Shown: piece after piece, positions 26,410 through 36,069 of the stretch
Layout: every line of letters begins with the position of its first letter
Position numbering within the stretch: the first letter of the stretch is position 1
NCBI RefSeq assembly: GCF_020009625.1
Contig: NZ_JAIHLP010000002.1
Location: 1,860,001-1,924,000 of the forward strand
DNA length: 64,000 bases
Direction of reading: 5' to 3'
Source: Leifsonia poae
GTDB taxonomy: Bacteria; Actinomycetota; Actinomycetes; Actinomycetales; Microbacteriaceae
The notes under the pieces: generated by a model
Database searches by the model: none
What the model was told of the DNA's origin: nothing
The model's input: only the letters and a program-made list of their open reading frames with translations
Made by a program: the position numbers and the translations under genes

Positions 26410-29220
26410 ATGACGCACTCCGACATTCTCGCTCCGACGGCCCCAACCCTGACGGATGCAATCGCCTCCGCCTGCTCCGACGTCCGCACGCGCGCCGTCG
26501 ACAGGCTCGCCCGAGCACACGACGCGTCACACTACGTGCTGACGCCGCAGGCGGTCGCCATCCCCCGGGACGCCGCCGAGGTGTCGCGGGTCATGGCGGC
26601 CGCCCGCGGGCAAGGGAACCCGGTGACCTTCCGTTCGGGCGGGACGAGCTTGTCCGGCCAGGCCGGAACGGCAGGCATCCTGGTGGACACCCGCCGCCAC
26701 TTCCGCCGCATCACCGTCGAGGACGACGGTCTGATGGTGCGAGCAGAGCCGGGCGCGACGGTGCGATCGGTCAATGCGCGACTCGCGCGTTTCGGCCGCA
26801 AACTCGGCCCCGACCCCGCCTCCGAGATCGCTTGCACGATCGGAGGTGTCGTCGCCAACAACTCGTCGGGGATGTCCTGCGGCACTCACGCGAACTCCTA
26901 CCGGACGCTGGCATCGGCCATCCTCGTTCTTCCGTCCGGCACGGTCATCGACACGGGGTCGGCTGATGCGGCCGCGATGCTGCGCGAACGGGAACCCGCC
27001 CTCCACGACGGGCTCCTCAGGCTCCGCGACCGCATCCGAACCGACCCGGAGTCGGTCGCGACCCTACGACGCCTGCACGCGATCAAGAACACGATGGGCT
27101 ACGGGCTGAACGCCTTCCTCGACCACGACGAGCCACTGCGGATCCTGGAGCATCTGGTGATCGGTTCGGAGGGGACCCTCGCGTTCGTCGCCGAGGCGAG
27201 GTTCTCCACGGTGCCCGTCCTCCCGCACGTCGCGACGGGACTGCTGATCTTCTCCGATCTCGCCGAAGCCACGGCCTCGCTCCGCACGCTCGTCGATGCC
27301 GGTTTCGCGACGATCGAGCTGATGGATGCGGCCTCCCTGCGGGTGGCGCAGCAGGACCCGGAGGCACCGGAGGTGTTGCGCGACCTCGAGGTGGACCTGC
27401 ACGCGGCGTTGCTCGTCGAATTCCAGTGCGAGACTGCAGAAGAACTGGCGGAGCGACGAGCGAGGGCTCCCGGCATCTTCGCCGGGCTCCCCCTCTCCGC
27501 CCCTGGCTCCCTGACAGACGATGCGACGATCCGCCAGCGGCTCTGGCACATCCGCAAGGGGCTCTTCACGGCCGTCGCCGGCGCCCGACCGTCTGGCACG
27601 ACCGCGCTCCTCGAAGACATCGCGGTGCCGGTCGACGTGCTGGGAGCCACCTGCGCCGGCCTGATCGAGCTCTTCGAGCGTCACGGCTACGGCGATGGCG
27701 TCATCTTCGGGCACGCGAAGGACGGCAACATCCACTTCCTGATCACCGAGCGCTTCGACGATCCGCGGAGCCTCATCCGCTACGAGGCGTTCACCGAAGA
27801 GATGGTCGACCTCGTCCTCGCTGCGGGCGGAACGCTGAAGGCGGAGCACGGCACCGGACGGATCATGGCCCCCTTCGTGCGCCGGCAGTACGGCGACGAG
27901 CTGTACAGCGTCATGTGGGAGGTGAAGCGGCTCGTCGACCCCGGGCTCCAACTCAACCCGGGGGTTCTGCTGACCGACGACCCCGCGGCGCACACCCGCA
28001 ACCTGAAGATCGCCCCGACGGTCGAGAAGGAGGTGGACCGCTGTGTCGAATGCGGCTACTGCGAGCCGGCGTGCCCGTCACGCGACCTCACCTTCACCCC
28101 GCGCGAGAGGATCGTCGTGCGGCGCGAACTCCAAGCGGCACGCGATCGCGGAGACAACGCCCTGGCGCGCGAACTCGAGAAGGACTACGAGTACGACGGC
28201 GTCGAGACCTGCGCGGTCGACGGGATGTGCCAGACGGCGTGCCCCGTGCTCATCAACACCGGTGACCTCGTGCGGCGGTTGCGCGCTGAGACCGCGGCCG
28301 GGCCCGTCAAGGCCGGGGGAAAAACTGTCGCGAAACACTGGGATGCCGTCACCCGCGCCGGCGCCATCGCGCTCGACGCGGCGGACATCCTGCCGACCGC
28401 GCTGCCCGCGCTCGCGACCAAGCTGGGCCGCGCGGCACTCGGAACCGATGTCGTGCCTCTCTACACCGACGACCTTCCGGCGGGCGGGAAGCGCCGTCCG
28501 ACCCTCACCGCGGCGAATCCCGAGGCCATCTACTTCTCGTCCTGCACCACCACCATGTTCGGCCCGGTCGGCGACGACGGGGTTGCCGAATCCTTCCTCC
28601 GACTCGCCGAGCGTGCGGGCGTCACCCTGTCGACGCCGGACGATCTCCCCTCCCTGTGCTGCGGCACACCCTGGAAATCGAAAGGTCTGACCGGCGGCTA
28701 CGAGGCGATGAAAGCGAAGGTCACCGCCTCACTTCTGCGTGCGACGGAGGGCGGCCGACTGCCGGTGGTGTGCGACGCATCCTCGTGCACCGAGGGACTC
28801 GACATCCTCCTGAAGGCGGCGGGTGAGCACGGCATCCACGTGATCGACGCCGTCGCCTTCGTCGCCGAACGGATCCTCCCGCACCTCCCCGCCGGCACCC
28901 TCCTGCCATCGGTCACCCTGCACCCGACCTGCTCCTCCGCCCGGCTCGGCATCGACTCCGCCCTCCACCAGGTCGCCGCGGCTACCGCCGAGACGGTCAC
29001 CGTGCCCGACGACTGGGGTTGCTGCGCCTTCGCCGGCGACCGGGGCATGCTCCACCCCGAGCTGACGGCATCGGCGACGGCTGGGGAGGCGGACGACGTC
29101 CGCGCCCTCGACTCGACCCACCATGCCTCCCTCAACCGAACCTGCGAAATCGGTATGGCCCGCGCGACCGGCAAGCCCTACCGCCACATCCTGCAACTAC
29201 TGGACGAGACGCTCGGGTGA
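26410..29220 (+). CDS. FAD- and 4Fe-4S-binding oxidase, D-lactate/2-hydroxyacid dehydrogenase type
   Basis: The 936-residue protein has an FAD_binding_4 domain (TFRSGGTSLSGQ, VGGVVANNSSGM-like GGVVANNSSG), a GlcD-like C-terminal cap (ELMDAASL, EHGTGRIMAPFV), two ferredoxin-type clusters (CVECGYCEPACPS; CAVDGMCQTACPV), and two Cys-rich CCG motifs (SLCCGTPW, WGCCAFAGDRG). This is the architecture of membrane-associated respiratory 2-hydroxyacid dehydrogenases. The ATG at 26410 has GGAAGAGG before it; a TTG twelve codons upstream is less likely. Its position fits oxidation of lactate released by the FAH step, but members are usually D-specific whereas L-fucose yields L-lactate. Confidence 0.87.
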   Translation: MTHSDILAPTAPTLTDAIASACSDVRTRAVDRLARAHDASHYVLTPQAVAIPRDAAEVSRVMAAARGQGNPVTFRSGGTSLSGQAGTAGILVDTRRHFRRITVEDDGLMVRAEPGATVRSVNARLARFGRKLGPDPASEIACTIGGVVANNSSGMSCGTHANSYRTLASAILVLPSGTVIDTGSADAAAMLREREPALHDGLLRLRDRIRTDPESVATLRRLHAIKNTMGYGLNAFLDHDEPLRILEHLVIGSEGTLAFVAEARFSTVPVLPHVATGLLIFSDLAEATASLRTLVDAGFATIELMDAASLRVAQQDPEAPEVLRDLEVDLHAALLVEFQCETAEELAERRARAPGIFAGLPLSAPGSLTDDATIRQRLWHIRKGLFTAVAGARPSGTTALLEDIAVPVDVLGATCAGLIELFERHGYGDGVIFGHAKDGNIHFLITERFDDPRSLIRYEAFTEEMVDLVLAAGGTLKAEHGTGRIMAPFVRRQYGDELYSVMWEVKRLVDPGLQLNPGVLLTDDPAAHTRNLKIAPTVEKEVDRCVECGYCEPACPSRDLTFTPRERIVVRRELQAARDRGDNALARELEKDYEYDGVETCAVDGMCQTACPVLINTGDLVRRLRAETAAGPVKAGGKTVAKHWDAVTRAGAIALDAADILPTALPALATKLGRAALGTDVVPLYTDDLPAGGKRRPTLTAANPEAIYFSSCTTTMFGPVGDDGVAESFLRLAERAGVTLSTPDDLPSLCCGTPWKSKGLTGGYEAMKAKVTASLLRATEGGRLPVVCDASSCTEGLDILLKAAGEHGIHVIDAVAFVAERILPHLPAGTLLPSVTLHPTCSSARLGIDSALHQVAAATAETVTVPDDWGCCAFAGDRGMLHPELTASATAGEADDVRALDSTHHASLNRTCEIGMARATGKPYRHILQLLDETLG

Positions 29221-29239
29221 CGCCCGCCGCCTGGACGCC

Positions 29240-29254
29240 CGTCACCGAGTGACG
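29240..29254. terminator. Short hairpin between convergent genes
   Basis: CGTCAC and GTGACG form a perfect 6-bp stem around a 3-base loop. It is placed between the flavo-iron-sulfur gene and the convergent aldo/keto reductase. No T-run follows. Confidence 0.45.
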
Positions 29255-29279
29255 AGCCTCCAGACGGCGAAGAGCGGGT

Positions 29280-30290
29280 CTAGGCGATGAAGTCCGCCGT
29301 CAGATCGACCGCATGCTCGTAAGGAGCATCGTTCTTGTGGCCGCTCACGGCATACGGCAGCAGCAGTTCGCGGATGTGTTCCGCCCCCAGCCGGCGACGC
29401 AGGCCCAACGCGGCCACGCCGTCGTCCAGATGCTCCGGCCGGGTGGCACCGAACAGTACCGTGGAGACGGCGTCGTTCGAGAGGCAGAAGGCGAGAGCCA
29501 GCTGCGCCGCACTGCACCCGAGGCCCGCGGCCACCTCCTGGAGGTCGGGGACGAGAGCGATTATCTGCTCGCGGATATTGCCGGTGTCGATGCCGATCCT
29601 GCGCTCGGGCGCCAGTTTGCCGGCGAGGATACCGCCTTCCATCGTGTCGGACGCCATCAGCGTGATCCCGGTATCCCGGTGCAGCGTTTGGAACTCGCTC
29701 CCCTCCACCACCGCTTGGCGCGCGATGCTGTACTTGAGCTGCACGCCCTGCGGGGTGGGCAGACCGAGCCCGCTGAGGTGTTCGTAGGCGATCCGGAGCT
29801 GCTCCGGCGACCAGTCCATCCCGCCCCAGGCGCGCGCGCGGCCACTCACGACCAGATCGGCCACCTCTTCGGCGATCGCCTGCACATCCATCCCCGGCCG
29901 CGGGTGCTCGGAGAGGATCACGTCAACGTCGTTCAGCCCAAGGCGCACCAGCGTCGCGTCCAGCTGTGCCGCGAGCGAGCGCTCGGGATAGCTGGAGAAC
30001 CAGGTCTTCTCCACGATGCGGTATCGCTCGCGGGGCGCCCCGACCACCTCGAGGATCCGCCCGAACAGCACCTCGGTGTGCGGCTTGTCACGGTAGTAGG
30101 CCACATCGAAGGTGTCGATCCCGAGCTCCAGGGCGTGCTGCACCAACGCGACGCCGGCCTCGAACGAGAGGCGCGAATAGGTGTTCCACGATCCGATCGA
30201 AAGGATGGACACGTCGGGTCCATCGGGGCCGAACGTGCGCCGCTGCACTGCGGCCCCCGTCGCGGGGGTGGTCTCGGTCGTCATCGTCAT
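29280..30290 (-). CDS. Aldo/keto reductase
   Basis: The 336-residue TIM-barrel oxidoreductase has the AKR catalytic set recognisable as FDVAYYRDKPHTE (Asp and Tyr), Lys in VEKTWFSS and His in ILSEHPRP, followed by the NADP-binding end VLFGATRPEHLDD. AAGGAG precedes the ATG at 30288-30290. It stands alone between a deoxysugar-type cluster and an amino-acid importer. AKR proteins of this type include L-fucose and D-threo-aldose 1-dehydrogenases, so it could supply the first oxidation of the neighbouring pathway. That role is speculative. Confidence 0.85.
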   Translation of the reverse strand: MTMTTETTPATGAAVQRRTFGPDGPDVSILSIGSWNTYSRLSFEAGVALVQHALELGIDTFDVAYYRDKPHTEVLFGRILEVVGAPRERYRIVEKTWFSSYPERSLAAQLDATLVRLGLNDVDVILSEHPRPGMDVQAIAEEVADLVVSGRARAWGGMDWSPEQLRIAYEHLSGLGLPTPQGVQLKYSIARQAVVEGSEFQTLHRDTGITLMASDTMEGGILAGKLAPERRIGIDTGNIREQIIALVPDLQEVAAGLGCSAAQLALAFCLSNDAVSTVLFGATRPEHLDDGVAALGLRRRLGAEHIRELLLPYAVSGHKNDAPYEHAVDLTADFIA

Positions 30291-30349
30291 GTTTCTGCTC
30301 TCCTTCTGTTCTGTGGTTCTTATCGCTCTGCACCCGTGAGGGGCAGATG

Positions 30350-31123
30350 TCATTCCGCCAGTACCCGCACGAACGCTTGGGCCCTCGGATGTGTGGGGTT
30401 CAGCAACACCTCGTCGGGCGTTCCCGCCTCGACGATGCGGCCGCCGTCCATCAACGCCACCCGATCAGCGACATCGCGCGCGAACGCCATCTCGTGGGTG
30501 ACGATCATCATGGTCATGCCGCTGTCCGCCAGCCTGCGCATCACCTCCAGCACCTCGCCGACGAGCTCGGGGTCGAGCGCGCTCGTCGGCTCGTCGAACA
30601 GCATCATCCGCGGCTTCATCGCCAGCGCGCGGGCGATCGCCACGCGCTGCTGCTGCCCACCGGAGAGCTGACTCGGGTAGGCGTCGCGCTTGTCTGCAAG
30701 ACCCACCGACGCGAGAAGGTCGAGCGCCTCGGCGACGGCCGCCGCGCGCCGCCGACGCTGAACGTGCACCGGCCCTTCGATCACGTTCTCGAGCGCGGTC
30801 AGATGCGGGAACAGGTTGAACCCCTGAAACACCATGCCGAAGTTCCTCCGCTGCACCGCACGCCTCGCTTCGGAGAGCTCGGAGAAGCGGTTGCCGTCTT
30901 TGCGGTAGCCCATCAGCTCGCCGGAGAACCAGATCTCGCCGTCGTCGATCGTCTCCAGTTGGTTCACGCAGCGCAGCAGCGTGCTCTTCCCGGAGCCCGA
31001 CGGCCCGATGAGGCACAACACCTCGCCTTCGGAGACCTCGAGCGAGACACCCTCCAATACCGCCAGCTCGCCGAAGGCCTTGCGCAGATCGAGGATGCGC
31101 AGCAGTGGTTCGGTCGTGGTCAT
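30350..31123 (-). CDS. Polar amino-acid ABC transporter ATP-binding protein
   Basis: The 257-residue ATPase has Walker [10 protein letters not shown] near residue 40, Q-loop [11 protein letters not shown], signature LSGGQQQR and Walker [14 protein letters not shown], then the switch His in [10 protein letters not shown]. The length and [11 protein letters not shown] wording are those of GlnQ/HisP-type ATPases. The ATG at 31121-31123 overlaps the permease stop by 4 bases. It energises the permease and binding protein encoded immediately upstream. Confidence 0.93.
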   Translation of the reverse strand: MTTTEPLLRILDLRKAFGELAVLEGVSLEVSEGEVLCLIGPSGSGKSTLLRCVNQLETIDDGEIWFSGELMGYRKDGNRFSELSEARRAVQRRNFGMVFQGFNLFPHLTALENVIEGPVHVQRRRRAAAVAEALDLLASVGLADKRDAYPSQLSGGQQQRVAIARALAMKPRMMLFDEPTSALDPELVGEVLEVMRRLADSGMTMMIVTHEMAFARDVADRVALMDGGRIVEAGTPDEVLLNPTHPRAQAFVRVLAE

Positions 31124-32052
31124 TGTGCCGCCTCCGTCTTCTTGAGCTTCCAGGGGGCGACCGCCTTCTTGGTCACCCGGAAGCCGCGCCCGAAACGCCG
31201 CTCCAGGAGGTGCTGTCCGATCATCCCGATACTGGTGATCACCAGGTACCAGATGCAGGCCACGAGCAGCAACGGGATCGTCTGGTAGGTCTGCGAATAG
31301 ATGAGCTGCACGGTCGTGAGCAACTCGGTGTAACCGATCACATAGACCAGCGACGTGTTCTTGAACAGGGTGATGAGCTCGTTGCCGAGCGGCGGGATGA
31401 TGACCCGAACCGCTTGGGGCAGGATGATGCGGAACATCGCCTTCGTCCGTGTCATCCCGATCGCGGTCGCTGCGTCGAATTGCCCGCGAGCCACAGAGAG
31501 GATGCCGCCGCGGTAAATCTCGCCGACGTACGCGCCCTGGATAATCGTCAATCCGATGATCGCCGCACTGAACTGCGAAATGAGCTTGTTCGTGTCGAAG
31601 GCGATCAGGGTCGGTCCGAAATGCGGAACCCCGATTGCGAAGACCGGGAGCAGCGCCGCGGCGAAGAAGATGAAGAGCAGGATCACGAGGGCGGGGATCG
31701 CCCGCACGATCCAGATGTAGAGCGCTCCCACCCAGCGGAGCACAGGATTGCTCGACATCCGCAGGTAGGCGACGATGCCGCCCATCAACAGGCCGGTGAC
31801 CGCGCTGATGACCGTGAGCATCGCCGTGCTCGCGAGGCCGCGCAGCACATCCGCTCGGAAGAGGTACTGACCGACCACGGCCCAGTCCCAGCGAGGGTTG
31901 CCGACGAGGAAGTCGACGAACGTGGCGGCAACGAGGGCAAAGACGATGCCGGCGATCCACCACGAGAGGTGCCTGCGCCGCACGAAGATGCGCTTCTCGG
32001 CGGAGGGCGGTCGCGAGGGCGCGACCGCCTCCGGGAGTCGTGTGTCGATCAT
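31120..32052 (-). CDS. Polar amino-acid ABC transporter permease
   Basis: The 310-residue permease has a long basic N-terminus and about five or six membrane segments. The HisM/GlnP-type loop [20 protein letters not shown], with [16 protein letters not shown], is the classical amino-acid importer signature. It starts 2 bases after the binding-protein stop and overlaps the ATPase gene. A single permease gene implies a homodimeric channel. Confidence 0.92.
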   Translation of the reverse strand: MIDTRLPEAVAPSRPPSAEKRIFVRRRHLSWWIAGIVFALVAATFVDFLVGNPRWDWAVVGQYLFRADVLRGLASTAMLTVISAVTGLLMGGIVAYLRMSSNPVLRWVGALYIWIVRAIPALVILLFIFFAAALLPVFAIGVPHFGPTLIAFDTNKLISQFSAAIIGLTIIQGAYVGEIYRGGILSVARGQFDAATAIGMTRTKAMFRIILPQAVRVIIPPLGNELITLFKNTSLVYVIGYTELLTTVQLIYSQTYQTIPLLLVACIWYLVITSIGMIGQHLLERRFGRGFRVTKKAVAPWKLKKTEAAQ

Positions 32053-32054
32053 CG

Positions 32055-32948
32055 TCAGAACTTCGACCCGTTGATCTCGATCTTCTTCAACGCGATCGAC
32101 TCCTGCCCGTACTTCGCGAGGATCTTCTGATACGTGCCGTCATCGACCATCGACTGCATCGCCTTTTGGATCGCCTTCGTGAGGTCCTCGTCGGCCTTCG
32201 GGATGCCGACACCGTACGGCGCGAGCCACTGATAGTCCCCGGTGACCTGATAGAGCCCGGGGTTCTCTTTGACGAGGTAGTTCGCATCCGCGATGTCGTC
32301 GTAGGCGACCTCGACGCGGCCGCTGCTCAGCGCAAGGATGCTCGTCGGGCCGTCGGCGTAGGCTTGCACGTCGATCGCGGGCTTGCCTGCGGTGACGCAT
32401 TTCGCCTGGTACTCGTCGATGACGGTCTGCTGATTGCTGCCTTTGACGATCGCGATCGAGTGACCGCAGAGGTCGTCCATCCCGCTCACTCCGGCCGGGT
32501 TCCCTTTTTTCACGAGCAGGACCTGACCTCCGGCCAGGATGTCGACGAAGTCGAGCGTCTCTCGTCGTTGGGCGAAGTCGCCGAGGGCGAGGCCCGCATC
32601 GAATCGGCCGGCCAGCACGCCGGGCACAACGGAGTCGCCGGCGACGCGTTCGATCTTCGCGGTCACGCCGAGTCGTCGCGCGTATTCGGCGGCGAGGTCG
32701 GGGACCAGACCGATGATCACATCGCTGCCGGACTCGGTGTACTTGAGCGGTTTGACGCTTCCGCTGTCGGCGAGCACGATGTAGCCCTTCGAGGCGATGG
32801 CTGTCGGAAGCCCGGCGACGGTCGTCGCAGCCGTTGTCTTGCCCGGCTCCGGGGTGGTGATGACGGCCTGGCAGCCGGCGAGGGATGTGGCGGCGAGCAC
32901 GGCGACGGTCGCCGCCCCCACGGCGCCGATGGCGCGGGTGAACCTCAT
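32055..32948 (-). CDS. Amino-acid ABC transporter substrate-binding lipoprotein
   Basis: The 297-residue family 3 solute-binding protein has a signal peptide with lipobox LAGC at about residues 23-26. The body keeps [35 protein letters not shown] and [15 protein letters not shown]. Such proteins bind polar amino acids or opines. It is first in the operon, with AAGGAGG before the ATG, and faces a MarR gene across a perfect operator. Confidence 0.92.
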   Translation of the reverse strand: MRFTRAIGAVGAATVAVLAATSLAGCQAVITTPEPGKTTAATTVAGLPTAIASKGYIVLADSGSVKPLKYTESGSDVIIGLVPDLAAEYARRLGVTAKIERVAGDSVVPGVLAGRFDAGLALGDFAQRRETLDFVDILAGGQVLLVKKGNPAGVSGMDDLCGHSIAIVKGSNQQTVIDEYQAKCVTAGKPAIDVQAYADGPTSILALSSGRVEVAYDDIADANYLVKENPGLYQVTGDYQWLAPYGVGIPKADEDLTKAIQKAMQSMVDDGTYQKILAKYGQESIALKKIEINGSKF

Positions 32949-33002
32949 GTGAACCTCCTTGTTCGGGATGCGGTGAGAGCGACACTAGGAGAGATGGGAG
33001 AG

Positions 33003-33022
33003 ATAGTCAAGGCATTGACTAT
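33003..33022. promoter_or_regulatory. Perfect 20-bp palindrome, probable MarR operator
   Basis: Arms ATAGTCAA (33003-33010) and TTGACTAT (33015-33022) around GGCA lie between the divergent amino-acid importer and marR genes. The right arm supplies a TTGACT that could be a -35 for marR. Size and symmetry match MarR operators, which overlap divergent promoters. It probably controls both directions. Confidence 0.75.
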
Positions 33023-33065
33023 ACAAATTCACATCGGATTTGCTACTGTCGATCCGGGAGGCGCG

Positions 33066-33602
33066 ATGACGACCGAGAAACGCGAAACCGCTGTGGATGA
33101 CGTGGGGTTCTGGACCTTCGTCGACTACGCGATGACCAGCCCGCGCAACAGCGAACGGGGCATCGACACCGAAGCCGCCCGACTGTTCATCACTCTTCGC
33201 CGCTCCACCGAGCTGATGTTCTACGACCTGAGGGCGCCGGTTCGCGACGCAGGCCTGAGCGAGGCTGGCTTCTCGCTCCTTTACATCCTCGACGTCACCG
33301 GCGAGATCACGATGAAGAAGCTCGTCGAATTGAGCGGGATGAGCAAGGCATCGGTCTCCGCCGTCGTCCGTACCCTCGCCGCCGACGGCCTGGTCGAGCG
33401 GACGAAATCCGTTGCCGACGGCCGCAGCATCACCCTGTGCCTCTCCGAGATCGGCGCCGAGACCGTCGCCCGGATCTACCCTCGCTACAACGAGCGAGAA
33501 CAGAGCTGGGCCGAACTGCTCAGCGAAGACGATCGCGCGCACCTGGTGCGCATCCTCGCCTCCCTGATGGACGGCGGACGCGAGGCCCTGCGACGCGCAT
33601 AG
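33066..33602 (+). CDS. MarR-family transcriptional regulator
   Basis: The 178-residue protein has a MarR winged helix in the middle: LLYILDVTGEITMKKLVELS, then GMSKASVSAVVRTLAADGLV, then the basic wing SVADGRSITLCLSE, flanked by helices for dimerisation. The frame is open far upstream, but GGGAGG before the ATG at 33066 and the operator position set the start. It is divergent from the amino-acid importer and is probably its repressor. A hairpin at 33654-33677 follows. Confidence 0.9.
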   Translation: MTTEKRETAVDDVGFWTFVDYAMTSPRNSERGIDTEAARLFITLRRSTELMFYDLRAPVRDAGLSEAGFSLLYILDVTGEITMKKLVELSGMSKASVSAVVRTLAADGLVERTKSVADGRSITLCLSEIGAETVARIYPRYNEREQSWAELLSEDDRAHLVRILASLMDGGREALRRA

Positions 33603-33653
33603 CGGAGCGTCGAGTCTGCGGAACGTTCAAGCACGATGCGCGGACTGCCACCC

Positions 33654-33677
33654 CGGACGGGTCGGAAGGCCCGTCCG
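33654..33677. terminator. Hairpin terminator between convergent genes
   Basis: A perfect 8-bp GC-rich stem, CGGACGGG and CCCGTCCG, encloses an 8-base loop. It lies between the ends of the marR and carboxylesterase genes and could serve both. Confidence 0.6.
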
Positions 33678-33692
33678 CTCAGTGGCCATGCG

Positions 33693-35243
33693 TCAGCGGA
33701 AGGCGAGCACCCGGTCGCCCCATCCCCCTCGAAGCTCGCGGTCGAGGTCGTCGACCACCCGGTCGGCACGGCCGACGGTGAGCGTCGCGCGGGAGCCCTC
33801 GTCGAATGCGGGCCACGGCGAACCGGGTGCGTCGGGTTCGCCGCCGTGGGCGAAGCCGGTCCAGCGGGCCCGGATTCGCTTCGACACCTCCACGCCGGCG
33901 CGGTAGCCGCCGAGCTTGAACGTCGGGTCTTTCGGAGCAGAGGTGAGGTTGCCCCAGACGTACGGAAGCTCGGTCGCGTGCGCCGCGCCGATGCCGATCA
34001 GTTTCAGCATCGGGGTCGTGAAATCGAAGCGGTAGAGATAGGTGGGCGCTACACGGCTGTGACCCTCCGCGAGCCAGACGGTCGGCATCCGGAACCCGAT
34101 GTCGGTCGCGATCCCGAGGCCGAGGGTTCGGTGCCGCACCGTCTCGTAGGCGTCGAGCACCTGCTCCCGCGTCGGCGCTTCGAGGCCGGGGTTGTCGGCC
34201 CGCATGTTCTCGAACATGGTGTCGATGGCCTCGCCTTTGATCGGCATCAGCGGCGACTTCATGAACTTGAACAGGGTCGCCTCATCCTTGTTCGTGCCGA
34301 TGAGGAGCGGCACGGGCAGACCGCGCCCGTTGCGTAGCGCGGTGATCGGAGCTTCGCGCAGCAGTTCGCCGTCGATGACCGGCGCGAACGCGAGGGTGCC
34401 GGGGAACTCTGATGGGATGTCCGCGTAGACGGTCATGGCCGCATCGACGATGGCCTCGACGTTCAACGTCCGCAATCGGTCGACCTCGTCGGTCGACACC
34501 CCCGCGGCAGCCAGAAACCGGTCGGCGACGGTGCGCGAGCGGTCGGTGCCGTACATGGAGGTGGCCGGGGAACTCTCGATGATCGCGCGGTGGAACAGAC
34601 CGGATGCCGCATCCGTCGCGAGCAGAGCCGTCAGGATCCCGCCCCCGGCCGACTCGCCGAACACGGTCACGCGCTCGGGGTCGCCGCCGAACGCGGCGAT
34701 GTTGTCGCGCACCCAGGCCAGGGCGAGCAGCACATCTCGCAGAGCCAGATTGGAGTCGAACGGTTGCTGCGGTGTCGCGTGACCGGTGAGGTCGAGGAAC
34801 CCCAGCGCACCCGTGCGGTAGTTGATGGTGACCAGCACGACATCGCCGTCGGCGACGAGCGTCGTGCCATTGAAGAGCGGCTGGCTGGCCGAGCCGAACG
34901 TGTAGGCGCCGCCGTGGATCCAGACCATGACCGGCCGGGCATCCTCGGCCGGTGCGGCCGGACGCCAGACATTCAGGAACAGGCAGTCTTCATCCATCAC
35001 CGTGTCTGGTCCGAGCGGAACAGCGGGATTGGGTCTCTGCGGTGAAGCCGCGCCGAATGTGACCGCGTCGAGCGGCTGCGCCCACGGCTCGGCTTCGACG
35101 GGCGCGCGCCACCGCAGTGCTCCGACCGGCGGCCGGGCGTAGCGGATTCCCTTCCAGGAGATCGCCCGACCGTCGTCCCGTCCGCGGACGACTCCCCCTC
35201 TCGTCACCACGACGGTGTCGTCGACGGCACGCGCTGCGTCCAT
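33693..35243 (-). CDS. Type-B carboxylesterase/para-nitrobenzyl esterase family
   Basis: The 516-residue alpha/beta hydrolase has the conserved N-terminal WKGIRYARPPVG, EDCLFLNVW, the oxyanion region VWIHGGAYTFGS and the nucleophile Ser in FGESAGGG near residue 200. An acidic triad residue lies in TNKDEATLF and the His in AAHATELPYVWG. Length and order match bacterial PnbA-like esterases. No signal peptide is visible. AGGGAGG precedes the ATG. It is followed upstream on the same strand, after 19 bases, by a GAP-family membrane gene, and the two may be cotranscribed. Confidence 0.9.
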   Translation of the reverse strand: MDAARAVDDTVVVTRGGVVRGRDDGRAISWKGIRYARPPVGALRWRAPVEAEPWAQPLDAVTFGAASPQRPNPAVPLGPDTVMDEDCLFLNVWRPAAPAEDARPVMVWIHGGAYTFGSASQPLFNGTTLVADGDVVLVTINYRTGALGFLDLTGHATPQQPFDSNLALRDVLLALAWVRDNIAAFGGDPERVTVFGESAGGGILTALLATDAASGLFHRAIIESSPATSMYGTDRSRTVADRFLAAAGVSTDEVDRLRTLNVEAIVDAAMTVYADIPSEFPGTLAFAPVIDGELLREAPITALRNGRGLPVPLLIGTNKDEATLFKFMKSPLMPIKGEAIDTMFENMRADNPGLEAPTREQVLDAYETVRHRTLGLGIATDIGFRMPTVWLAEGHSRVAPTYLYRFDFTTPMLKLIGIGAAHATELPYVWGNLTSAPKDPTFKLGGYRAGVEVSKRIRARWTGFAHGGEPDAPGSPWPAFDEGSRATLTVGRADRVVDDLDRELRGGWGDRVLAFR

Positions 35244-35262
35244 GTGAACGCCTCCCTTTCGG

Positions 35263-35937
35263 CTATTTCACCAGCTGCTGGATGAGATGGCTCACTTCGA
35301 TCGCGGCGAGCATCGCGAACAGCACGGTCATGATGATGGCATTGTGCTTGATCATCTCGGTCTTCAATCGCGTGAGGCCGGCCGTGATGACGCGGGATCC
35401 GGTCGCCGCGAGAAGGGTGGGGAGCAGCACCCCGAGACCGGCCACCACGGCGAAGCCGAGTGCGAGCAGGATCACTGTCGAGATCGCGAGATCGTGTGCG
35501 CCGATCAGGGCGCCCGCCTTCAGCTCCAGCGGGATGTTCTTACTGTTGGTGACCGCCATCAGCGCGCCCAGACCTGCCGCCTTGGCGGGGGAGAGAGTGT
35601 CGACGGCCGCCAGCCAGCCGGGCGTCTTCGCCTCCGCGCCGTCGCGGGGTCGGCTGAGCCAGCTGAGCACGGCCAGAACCGTGAAACCGGCGCCGAGAGC
35701 TGCGGTGAGGATCAGCACGATCGCGTCGTCGCCGGAGGAGTGTCCTGCGCCCGCCGAGGAGGTGCTCAGGGCGGCGATCACGGTGAAGACGAAGCCGATC
35801 AGGGTGAAGGCCACCGAGTAGGCGACGCCGTTCATGCGCCCGCGCTTCGACAGCAGGATGGCCACGATCGCGACGATGGGCAACGGACTGACAATGATTC
35901 CGACGAACAGCGGAACCAGCTGTGCAAGCGCACCCAC
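35263..35937 (-). CDS. GAP-family membrane protein (Sap/LysE-like fold)
   Basis: The 224-residue protein has six hydrophobic segments, two proline-containing half-repeats (FVGIIVSPLPIVAIVAILL; the SPAKAAGLGALMAVTNSKNIPL block) and the conserved Asn-Ser-Lys-Asn motif of the GAP family, related to mycobacterial Sap proteins that help export glycolipids. I prefer the internal GTG at 35935-35937, behind AAGGG, over a GTG nine codons upstream. The cargo is unknown; linkage to an esterase gene suggests a lipid or acyl ester. Confidence 0.75.
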   Translation of the reverse strand: MGALAQLVPLFVGIIVSPLPIVAIVAILLSKRGRMNGVAYSVAFTLIGFVFTVIAALSTSSAGAGHSSGDDAIVLILTAALGAGFTVLAVLSWLSRPRDGAEAKTPGWLAAVDTLSPAKAAGLGALMAVTNSKNIPLELKAGALIGAHDLAISTVILLALGFAVVAGLGVLLPTLLAATGSRVITAGLTRLKTEMIKHNAIIMTVLFAMLAAIEVSHLIQQLVK

Positions 35938-36069
35938 GATCGAACCCTTCGGTCTGCGACCCACCGGGTCACCCGACGGTATTCAAAGTCGGGTTCCGGA
36001 GACGCATCCCGGTACGGCTGACACGACAGACCGTCGGCGCACGCACCCGTCACGCGCGGGCCGAGTTGC

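Noticed and set aside
29240..29254. Attachment site or mobile element boundary
   Set aside because: Only a short stem; no integrase, transposase, tRNA or direct repeats nearby.
32040..33065. Upstream extension of the MarR frame by 342 codons
   Set aside because: It is antisense to the binding-protein gene and crosses the divergent promoter and operator; a good GGGAGG-ATG exists at 33066.
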